A stretch of DNA of 64,000 nt, from the NCBI GenBank assembly GCA_025024175.1, contig QCXZ01000003.1, positions 58,236,023 to 58,300,022 of the forward strand, given 5' to 3'. The notes under the pieces were generated by a model. The model did no database searches. It had not been told where the DNA came from and saw nothing but the letters and a program-made list of their open reading frames with translations. Every line of letters starts with the position of its first letter. Within the stretch, counting starts at the first letter, position 1. The position numbers and the translations under genes are program-made. This document shows, in pieces, positions 53,968 to 64,000 of this stretch. The stretch comes from Rhyzopertha dominica. Lineage: Eukaryota > Arthropoda > Insecta > Coleoptera > Bostrichidae.

Positions 53968-56900
53968 ATAAAATGGGGTCTACCTTTTTGAATAGCCCTT
54001 ATAGTAAAGATTACTAGCTTTAGCATTTTAGGTGTAAACATATACACCGAAGAAAAAATTAAGTAAAAATCTAAATAATTGCAAAAAATGATTGTGGTCT
54101 TCATACACGTTTGCTCCTACACATCATTTGAGTTAGTTTATACCTATATCATAAGAATCTTAACGATAACACTAAAATTATACGTTTCGGACGAAATAAC
54201 AAAATGAATGTTTACTGTCGTAATCATTTGGCAATGGAGAAGTTGCAGAATTTTCAAAAACGTGCTAGCTGGAAAGATAGTCAGATTTGGAGGTACATGC
54301 AGGAAGAAAAAATTAAACCAGTCCTCAAGTAAGGGTAACATATGAATAAGGAATTTGAATTGAAGCCACGCCTCTAAAACAGACTGACGTCACAATCGAT
54401 ATGATAAGTACGCGCACGGTGGGGATCCCATTGCTAGCCATATTTCTCATATATTCTCGCAATTCTTATTGTCAGTCACTGATAAATGTCAAGTTTTTGT
54501 TTTTAAGCAAAAAGAGTGGAAATCGATTAATGAGTACAAGAAAGGATTGCAGGTATTGTGTCGTGACAATGTATGCGGCGCCTAACCAGCCATTTGCATG
54601 TGCAAGGTGATCTTTGGTAAATTATCGGATTGTTTTTCACAAAGCTCTAAGCCCAGCTCCATCGTGAATAACATGCACGTAACCGTATACTACGTCACAT
54701 TCAAAGGCATGATTAACCTTTTTCAGATAATTGATTTTGTAAATATTATAATCAATAAATATTTTCTATTCATAAAATTATTTAATTTCGTATTTATATG
54801 CAGCAGCGAATATTTATAACAACTATTAACCACGATTCATGCAACTTCTCCATTGAGAAATGACATACAGAGCTACAGATTATAGTACGAGCACGCGAAC
54901 AAATTTATTATTCTTTCTGAACTCATTAATTAGTAAAACTTGCTGCTGCGTTTTATTCCGACTCATAAATAGCCACAGTAACAACACAGTATAAAAATGC
55001 TCCAAGTTAACGTAAAAGATTTCACGTCTCAATGAAATGAAGAGTAGATCACGGCAGAATGGATTGGCACTCACAGAGAACTATTTTTACACATGTAAAT
55101 TACAGTGACCCTGCTGAAAATGATAAGTAGTTGCTATTTTAAATAATTATTGAAATGAAAATTCAAGCCGTTAATTCAAACAATTCATTTATTACCTGCT
55201 ACAAAGCATGTACAAAGTTGCTATCCCTAGTAGCACTAAATGTTTAATTAATATTCTACAAGTATTTATATGCTTTTGTATTTGTATTGTATTTAAGGTG
55301 TTAATTTCTAACAAAATATTTTATACGAAATATTTAAAAATGCCTATTTATCAATATTTTTCAAACAAATATTTAATATTATACGTTTGTGGAACGTGCG
55401 ATATCCGCACTCTGTTGTGACAGGGGTGGCTCTGCAAGGCTAACCGATGGAGATATCTAGATGAGGACTCACGCCCATTGAGAGCCAACACATTATTATT
55501 TGTCCTCTTGTCAATCTTATAGGTTTTATATGCTGATTTTTTGTACACTTCAGTTTGCACTCTTTATTTTATAATGTCACTGATTATTCATTAATTTAAT
55601 AATAATTTAAAGGTAATATTAATCATTAGTACTTGCTGTTCTCGTGAATTTTGTTTTGTCTTTAAAGTAAAGCAAAATATTGCAGTGGTCCTTAGATAAT
55701 CTCTTAAACAACTTAAATAGGTCGTTGGCTATATTAGTACTACTTTGTTTTATATTTTATAGGCTATAATTATTGTACTTCTAGAACACAAAGATGTTTA
55801 GAATGTTTGTGTTTTAGACTGCTAACCGTCCATTTATATAATATTAAATAATATAATAATTTGTCACGGCAATGTTATGGACGAGCAGGGAGGACAAGGT
55901 GAAGTTTCTGTAAAGCGAATGTAATAGCAGAAGCTTTCTTCTCTTCAGCCTACACGCGTGTAATCCAGCGTTGTCCTAAAGTTTGATATCTATAAATATT
56001 TGGATCACCGGCGTCCTCTGTTGAAATATCTTAAATATCTGACAGTTCTCTAATCTTTAAGTTAGGTTTTATAGTTTAGTTCCCTCTCCAATCTCCTTTA
56101 AAAACATTCAAATTTCCCGCCATTATTTTGCCTAGTAATGTACATATTTAATGACTGTAGGGAGAAAGCAACATCATCACCCCCGGGCAGAAATAATGCG
56201 CAAGAAAACTTTTATTTATAAAAAACCGTGTGTAGCGTTCTGATAAACAAAAGGCGAGTTTTAAAAATCAAATTAGGCAGCATTTATATTAAAACCGTTC
56301 CTCTATATTTTGTGTAATTCAGAAATTTTTATTAACACAAATATCATAAATAAAATATTTCACGCAAAGGAAAATGGTTTATGCTGAATTATTCTGCATA
56401 TTTTGTACGATTGTCTTTTATTTTATATTTAAATATATTTATTTTAAGCATTATATTCGTGTCCCAAACGGCGCACCATAGTTTCTTGTCAGTAAGTACG
56501 AGCTATTCTAGGTACTATTACTACTATTACAGGTATTTCAGGAAGGTTGTGCCAAACTTGTGAACACTATAGGGTATGCGGTAGAAAAATTCTGAATACA
56601 AACCTTGTTGAAAATCAGCTGTCTTCCACTGGAGCAATATTTGTCCACACGAGTCTTCGAGATTTAGTTAATTATTCTAAACGATGACTCCTAACATTGC
56701 CAACTCGTTTTAGTATTTCACATGTGAGGATTTTGCTGCACAAAAAAAAAACAGAATGCGCTATAGGATTAAATAGGGACTTCGCACTTTATAACAGCGA
56801 CGTACTTATGTGTACCATGGTAGCAGTGGACTTATTCATTGACACTAATACAAAAAAAAACACGTTTCGAAGCCCATTTACTTTAACAAAATATAAAGAA

Positions 56901-57900
56901 GTCATTTCTTTGATGAATTTAAAAATCTGCAAATGAAATGGAAGGGGATAAAAGGTAAGCAGGTAAGATGGGAGGGCAAAATGAGACTGTGTTTGTTTAG
57001 TTTTAACAGGAACGTACGTTTATTTGCACTGAGCAGAAATACAAGCTAGCGTACGAAAAAACTCGCCGACTGTTTTGTCTGATGAAACATTTATAGTAAT
57101 TTTCACAATAAAACAGAAATATATTAAATATAAATTTGTGCATCGGTTCGTAACACTTCCGTTTTCAACCTGCAAGCGGGAATGTCACGACGAGAATCCG
57201 TAAAATACATATACAAGAACCATACTTACATTATACAAGTTCATAAACTTCTCAAATAAATTATTTACAGTCTACGAAAATTTCTCATATCACGTCCAAG
57301 GAAAAAACATTGTACAAAAAAGGTTGAAATTGAAATATATAAGTTGGAAAAATCGGGATCTAGTTATATACAAATTGAGTCATCTAAATTCAATTTAAGT
57401 ATAGTTAAAATACATTTACAAACATGTCCTTTGCTGCTTGGAAGCAGGTTCCCTGAACAGAAGGTCAACTTCCATTGGAGAAAGCTAAGCAGGGCATCGT
57501 ATTTTAGAAAACCTGCGTCGGTCTATTGTAAAACCTGCATGCGCTGCAATTCTAAAATACCTCGTCCTGACTTCTTTTTGAAAAGGGTCCGCGCTACCCG
57601 ACGTCTATCCCAACCTTAAAAACTACCCATTANAATTATCTTTGGAAAGTTACTGATTTTTTTCGAATTAGTATTTTGCGACTTAATTTACACCTTAACA
57701 GCAGTTAGTGTGTTAGTTTTGTAATGTTTGGTGGGATGTGCAGTCGGCGCTCGGACCCATCTCTAACTGTTTCCATCTCTAAACCGGCGATGTTGCCGAC
57801 GAGTGTACGAAATTAAATGCAGACAACGTAGAAGTCATACCTAAATCACTAGAATTATTAAACAACGTTAACCATTCAACAATATTAATCCACTAACTTC
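53968..57900. other. No gene recognised
   Basis: A short inverted pair, GCAATGGAGAAGTTGCA at about 54231 and its complement at about 54840, brackets roughly 600 bp that could be a decayed element. ATG frames up to 91 codons (57344-57619) show no family motif. Otherwise this is AT-rich, apparently non-repetitive DNA. Confidence 0.5.
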
Positions 57901-57904
57901 GCAA

Positions 57905-58490
57905 AGCAAGAGGCGGGAAATCTGGAAACTCCGCCAGCTCGGACAGCGTTGCCAGATTCCCCCACCGCCTTGCACTAATCCCCTTCCACGTTCCCGTCGA
58001 CCCGACTTCTAGTGATTTAATATTTCCTCTTTTTGGGGTAGGGGAGACGACACGAAGGGTTCTTTCAACATTTAGGCGAGCGCATCTCTAGAAAGACAGG
58101 GCCGGGCCCGGACATCTGTGTAAAAAATTGTACAAAATCAATNCCTCCGNTTTCCGTAAAAAACGCAGAACTCCACTGGGCCCGGCCTGGTAGCCAACGG
58201 CAAAAGACAAAAGCGAAACGAAATGGCGATCGCGAACTACGACCGAGGGTTTCCGTACGTAGCACGAGCCGAAGAAACAGACCAGGTTTTCGAAAACAAA
58301 GATAGCAGTTTAAGAAATTTAGTGTCTTCTGCAGAAAACGTGAACATTTTGGCACACTGTTTTTTAAAGCCTTCCAACATTATAGTAATTATAGAATTGT
58401 AATTGTAGGCACTACAATGCTATCTATTGGAAATTAAGGGTGTCGGCCACCCATCTCTGTGCTGAACCTGTAATCTGAACGTAAAATGCA
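57905..58490. repeat. Dispersed repeat, copy 1
   Basis: GGCGGGAAATCTGGAAACTC at 57911 and the tail 58325-58480 (TTCTGCAGAAAA..TGAAC.TTTTGGCACA, then TTATAATTGTAGGCA-like, then AACCTGTAATCTGAA) match 63322-63545 in order. The two copies differ by a long indel: copy 1 has about 380 additional bases in the middle. No coding content. Confidence 0.78.
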
Positions 58491-60979
58491 AATGCAATCT
58501 GTTGATTTTATAGCCGGGGCTTGTTTTTTGCGACATTTAGCTTCTGGCTAATTATATTTTTTGATATCTCCTGCTGTTTACCACAAGGAAAAGGAAAAAA
58601 GGAAAAAGCTTTTCGCCCTAATGAAACGTAAGAATAGGGTCACCAAATTTAATAACAGTTTTCCCTAACATTATTCACTGTTACATACTGGTTTTGGTTA
58701 CTCGCCCTCATACAACGTACATGTTCTGTCCTGATTTTTTTAATTTCAGGAAGCTTTGAAAATGAACTTTACCGGAAAAACTTTTCTCGATATTGAACAG
58801 AAAATTTTGTTCAGTCACGTCTCAAGTATTTCAGTTTTATGCCGTCGTATACAGAGTGGTGCAGGATTGCCTGGGAGATTTAAATTGCTATGGAGACAGC
58901 GAACAATCCAGTGATGGTTTTCCATAAGTATGGGCGAAGCACACTTTGGAAGCGTTAGCATGAACCTTTCAAGGAACATTTTAGGAGAAATCCGGCGTTC
59001 AACTAGAAATGTCGATTACAAGTCTGACTGCCTCGGTTTACATCTTTCGAGATATAAGTTACTAAGTCCAAAAATTGTTCGGCAGCTGAAGCAAAAAAAA
59101 AACAGAGATGGTGGGATTAGCAGATGTCACGAAGAACGTTGCATTTTAGCTTCCAACAATCCATTGAAAGCCAGAACACGTCATGGCAATGAAAGTATAA
59201 GTTAGAGGTGCTGAAATATGATCCCGGGTTTGTGATAATAACAATACCGTTAAAGTCTATTGTAATTTGGAAGCTTTACTAGTAGATTACAGGCTTTCTT
59301 TATTCTTGTAGGAAGATCAGAATACTAAGTTAGCGTCGGCAGTTAAAACGAGCAGTCAAAAAGCCAAGAAACTACAAAGGAAGTTCAACGTGCTTTTCAT
59401 CATAAGTATAATCAAGTTTCCTGCAAAACACCCTTAAAAAAACTTTTGAACAAAAACAACAACTGTCTGTTTCATTCTCGTGCTTGTAGGCATATCTCAC
59501 ACTCGCACACGTGGGTAAAAAACTTTTTTATGCTAATAATTAATATATTACTCTGACAATTAATCTACGTATTTGGAGGGTAGGGGGTGCACGGAAGAGC
59601 TATGTTCGTTCGCTCGCTCTCGCAATACCTCGGCCCTAAAATCATTTACAGAGCGGGCACACACATACAAACACACGGACAATCGCTATCGGAGAGTTAG
59701 TAAATTTAAACAAAGCATGCAGCTGTACAAAATGCTCAAAACACTAAAAAACCTATCATTACCTAATACGAAATTGCGTTCATCTAAACTCCGGAGGGGG
59801 TAGTAGAAATATAGAATGCTTGAAGAAGGAATGCGTCTTGGGGAGTGGGGGCGACCGACGCTGGGCGTCGGCGTATAAATGTGCCGGAAGCACACGTGTG
59901 TCGTTGCATTTTTATTTTATTTTTTTGAAAAAAAGTCAGTTTTTCATCCAAGGTCACTTTCTCAAAAAATATAATTAATTACCTATAATACTTTCATATC
60001 AGTTTCGATATTTTTTTTGTTCGAGTTTGCTAAGTTTTGATTTCCCTTTTTTATTACAAATAGTGACATTTAGCCTAATATCCGGCGGTGTGCGCCTGCA
60101 CAGTCTTCAATTAATACTTTGACACATCCGTACAAATTAATCCTAAACATGACTATCTAAATCTCGGCGTCCCTGCTGCCGAGGGCAAACTGGATATGGC
60201 ACCTTGTACTCAAACCTACCTTCCGGATCAGCGCCGACCGCCATATTTACTTACCAAAGCCTGTGGGTGCTACTCCTTGCAGTGACCGTTTGCTTATCCT
60301 TTACGGTGAACATTAGCTGTAATGCGGTGATGAGCTTTACAGATCAATAACATCAGCAGTAAATGTTGGAAAATGACGGTAACACATATAACCCTCAAAA
60401 TACAACTTAAATAATGTCGATTTGTTTGGCAAGCATGACGGTATAACTGAAGTTTTGTCCACAAAACAATTTTGAATTTAGCATTAAAGCAGGATCGCAA
60501 TGTTATTTGCCCGTAAGGATTCGATTCTTTTCGAAGGTATGTAACTTGCGAAAAAGTCAAGATTTTAATGTGAAATAATAGCTATTGTTATTTTGTATAT
60601 TTTAATATTGATGGTGCGGCAACTAGGAAGAAATTGTAACGCTAGGCTTTCGAGACTCAATTGGTTCCACACTTTTCAAGATTATCTTATGGTATATTGC
60701 TCCAAGTACATTATCTGATAGTGACGGGAGTGCAGACACAAAACGGAAAGGGTGGTATTTAGAAGGAGTATCTACAAAAAATGAGAAAATATACGAAGGC
60801 TTTGTAGAAAGGTGTATCAAGTCAATATTTTCTAGGCATTCTTCATTTGATAAGGCCAAAAAAGGCTGGAACAAAAATAGAAATGTTTGGAGTAATATCC
60901 ATGGAAACTAAGGTTGAGGACAAATCGGACATAATACCTATTTACCATTCGTTAACAGCCTATACAAAAACCCCAACGC
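58491..60979. other. No gene recognised
   Basis: AT-rich with short frames. The antisense 83-codon frame at 60623-60874 faces a similarly long ATG-less plus frame (SDSDGSADTKRKGWYLEG...), neither with a motif I know. A GC-richer strip at 60160-60290 shows nothing specific. Confidence 0.45.
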
Positions 60980-61515
60980 ACTTGAAATTTTGAGAAAAAG
61001 TGTGGTAACTTCCGTCATCAAATTGCAAATGTTAAGTACCAAATTATTTTGGCAATACTAGGACAGCGTCGTTCCAAAGTTACTACTACCAGAGATAACA
61101 AAATAATGGTCAGATCAGGTCAAATTACTGCGTTAAGAGATTGTTTTTTGGCTGGTGTTGAACTCCAAATGTTAATAAGAGAGGAAGATATTTCCACATT
61201 TCTGATAAGACAGTAAGAAGAAGGTGGTATTAGGCATGCTTGCAACCTTTAATAATCTTAATGCATAGCAATGCTGAATGCCTGCTGCTGCTAAAACTCC
61301 TGACTATCGAAATGTCCACCACCATTATGCTATGGAGTAGCCACTAACCAGCTCAGGTCTTAATCTCAAAATACATCTCTGGGACGTTAAGAAGCCGCAT
61401 CAGGAGAAGACACAATGGGATAAAATGCCTCATGAAGTAATTCAAAACTTAATTACCGGGATGCTTCCAGCAGTTATTACAACAAGCGAAGGCAAACTAA
61501 AGAGTATTTTTAGAT
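60980..61515 (+). pseudogene. Tc1-like transposase relic
   Basis: FHISDKTVRRRWY.ACLQPL near 61195-61255 matches the end of the Tc1 DNA-binding domain (ISD.TVRRRL...GL). About 160 bp later WDKMPHEVIQNLITGMLPAVI and EGKLKSIF at 61407-61510 match the C terminus of Tc1 transposases (W..IP.EVI..LI.SM..R...VI...GG.T.Y). The DDE catalytic core between them is almost entirely deleted. Sequence before 61190 may include more of the N-terminal domain, but is too degraded to call. No terminal repeats were identified. Confidence 0.55.
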
Positions 61516-62169
61516 TTTGTTTCTAACTAAATGTATTTGTGTAAAAACTTAATTAAAACTTCGTAAGAAATCATGCATTAATTATTTTTTAAATCTTTTA
61601 TCTAAGCTACTTTTGCCTCATAAAACCTTGAAAAAATAATTAGAAATACAACCTTAAAATAACAAATTGAATGAATTAAGCGCGACTGAACAAAAATTTA
61701 GCAATCGTTATCCATTTTTCCTTAAAAACGTAAAAAATCGAATACATATTGCATTCGAAAAAATATAGCAAGACCAACAGCCATCATATAGGATATTTGC
61801 AGGTGTTTTCTGTAGTTTTTACTGTTTTTTCAGGCAACCGCCAGTAGTGTTCACAGTATAGGACAAGCAAACAAGGAAACTCGCACTTCCTGCACGGCCA
61901 CCGCAACAAACAACGCCCACATCCTAGGCTACTTAAACCTGGCGCATGCCGCACTCAAAGCCGCTTTCCGGTCGTAAGTTTCGAGTGCAGCCGGCGCCGG
62001 CCGGAAGTAAGTTTCGTGCCGCTCGGCGGCGGGGAGGCCCCTTTACAGCTACAGCTTTAAACAGTGTTCTGTAGATGTAATCGGCCCTCGCGGGCGATGT
62101 CGATCACAGGAATGAACATCACTGAGGGTATCCTCTGCTATAGAAGTGCTCCAAGAGTTCCGTGTCCGT
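61516..62169 (-). other. 3' UTR or downstream flank of the KLF exon
   Basis: Directly after the stop of the KLF exon on minus. The part at 61860-62169 is a GC- and CpG-rich block, unlike the rest of the window, with a small direct repeat (GTAAGTTTCG at 61974 and 62006). It is likely 3' UTR. I see no canonical AATAAA on minus in this interval, so the transcript end is unknown. Confidence 0.5.
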
Positions 62170-62445
<276 letters not shown>

Positions 62446-62816
62446 TCATACGCACAGCTCTAGTCACGTCTTCATCAGACCATTCGCACATCTCTACACG
62501 CGGAATGATTCTGATTATTTTCTACGAAAGGCAAAAATTGCTTATAATTTAACAGACTTAACTATAAGTAGGTTAAAACTAATGAGAAGTGGTGTAACCA
62601 TCCTCCTAAAAGAATGTCAGTAGGCGAAAACAAAAAGTATCAGGGAGCGACATCCACCGGCAAGCCGTTGAACGCCGCCCCAACGAAACGTCTGGATCGC
62701 TAATGCGTCTAGAAGAGAACTCTCTTGCCAAGGTGTTTCGAACGAACACTACCTTGCCAGCAGTACCCAATGACGCTATACTGCATAGGTGCAGCACCCA
62801 TGTAAATAAATAACAA

Positions 62817-63171
62817 AGGTGTGTGCTGTGCTGTTTACATCAGAAACAATCCGAGGACAGCTGTTTCGATCTATTAGATCTCTTTAGTCCGGCTATAGTC
62901 CCAATGCAGACAACACAGCACAGAAGCTTTACTCCTTAAGTAGGAGGTCAACGACAAATGTCAGTAGGCGTTCATCGGCTTGCCGGTGGATGTCGCATCC
63001 TGAGACTTTTTGTTTTCGCCTACTGACATTTGTCGTTGACCTCCTACTTAAGGCGTAAAGCTTCTGTGCCGTGTTGTCTGCATTGGGACTATAGCCGGGC
63101 TGAAGAGATCTAATAGATCGAAACAGCTGTCCTCGAATTGTTTCTGATGTAAGCAGCAAAGCACACACCTT
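62817..63171. mobile_element. 355-bp palindromic element in luna intron
   Basis: Arms 62817-62970 and 63017-63171 start AAGGTGTGTGCT.TGCTG and share almost every base, including GGACAGCTGTTTCGATCTAT and CAACGACAAATGTCAGTAGG. The 46-base spacer plus the start of the right arm reappears, inverted, at 62615-62674 (TGTCAGTAGGCGAAAACAAA, CGACATCCACCGGCAAGCCG). So the unit is a multi-stem fold-back rather than a simple hairpin. No coding content. Confidence 0.85.
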
Positions 63172-63321
63172 ACACCTTACACATCTGGGCAGAGTCAATT
63201 ATGGAGAGGGTATTTCTCAACCATAAGCATATAATAGATTATTAGGATAACACAAAAATGCATTTTCAGTTTGGTCTACGTAATGGTCGCATTCGAACAG
63301 ATTTGCTTAGCATACTTGAGT

Positions 63322-63545
63322 GGCGGGAAATCTGGAAACTCGGGCAGTGTTGAGTTTTGAAAATCATATATACCAGTCTACGAAATTCAGGGTTTTCTGC
63401 AGAAAAGTATGAACTTTTTGGCACATGGCTTTTTAAAGGCTGTCAAAATTATAGTAGCAAACAAATGCAAAGACACGAATTATAATTGTAGGCAATAGTA
63501 ACATGTCGTCGCCCTCCCGTCCCTATAGGGAACCTGTAATCTGAA
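63322..63545. repeat. Dispersed repeat, copy 2
   Basis: Counterpart of 57905-58490, lacking its middle part. Shares GGCGGGAAATCTGGAAACTC, CTGCAGAAAA and AACCTGTAATCTGAA in order. Lies inside the presumed luna intron. Confidence 0.78.
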
Positions 63546-64000
63546 AGTAAGACGTAATTTTCCGTTGGGTGGATAAGGAACCTCGATAGAACCTTCCCAA
63601 TTTTCGTATATATCACCGTTTTTTGGGAGGTTGAGACAAAATATACTTCTTTCACACTTCCATATTGGTAGGTATATTGTTGCACGAGAAATATTAGATC
63701 CTTGAAACATATTCACACGATCTGCTCTTAATATTACGCTAAGTAAATTAAAAAGCTGTTTCTTCGCCAGTAATTTTGACTAGGTTGAACTTTTTTTATA
63801 AGTCTCAAGTTACTTCAAAATTTTGGCTACATTAGTTATAGCTAAAAGATTGTATCATTTCAATTTGTTAAAAGTAAAATATTTGCGTCGGCAAATAATT
63901 CGTAAGCTCTCTTGTCCTGCCGCCTCAGAAGAATAACACGGCGATCCCTAATCCGCCATTCAGCACCTGGCGGCTTATGCAGATCGGGATGCATTTATTT

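Overview
The window reads as intergenic and intronic DNA from an insect-type arthropod genome. It is AT-rich, has no dense gene array, and carries many decayed eukaryotic transposons of families common in insects: mariner/Tc1, hAT, PIF/Harbinger, P/THAP, Ty3/gypsy, LINE and Penelope-like elements (PLEs). Isolated n bases point to a draft assembly. I cannot name the order or species.

Only one host coding exon is convincing: the last exon of a Kruppel-like factor of the KLF6/7 (luna) type, minus strand, 62170-62399. It encodes two C2H2 fingers behind a clear splice acceptor. Sequence to its right (62400-64000) should be intron of that gene, and sequence to its left is 3' UTR or downstream flank. 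Everything from 1 to about 61500 is transposon debris plus stretches where I recognise nothing.

Layout. 0.9-5.1 kb: a PIF/Harbinger element with a HARBI1 fragment, a LINE RT scrap, and a mariner-like transposase relic split by a hAT element. 5.5-9.6 kb: a TA-flanked repeat and a large fold-back element. 9.7-15 kb: two THAP relics and two PLE relics, one holding an inserted LTR-like block. 15.4-19.3 kb: a gypsy pol relic split by a 1.8-kb insertion. 19.4-25 kb: a second copy of the TA-flanked repeat, a PLE relic and a THAP-bearing element with inverted ends. 26.3-32.9 kb: a PLE, a LINE, gypsy gag, an antisense gypsy pol with LTR, and another PLE scrap. 35.2-41.8 kb: a mariner element, a retroposon-like insertion with an OTU-like fragment, a second mariner relic, fold-backs and a PLE. 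42.3-51.4 kb: LINE relics, nested MITEs, a second hAT inside another inverted-repeat element, and a 458-bp palindrome. 53.5-64 kb: a MITE, a Tc1-like relic, the luna exon and an intronic palindrome.

No set of genes here works together. Every recognised transposon ORF is broken. I found no tRNA, rRNA, CRISPR or operon-like structure and no convincing new biological system. The most informative signals are nested insertions whose target-site duplications can be read directly, and because the host element's reading frame resumes across them they are self-validating. The next is a shared hammerhead-ribozyme-like motif at the 3' ends of three separate PLE relics.
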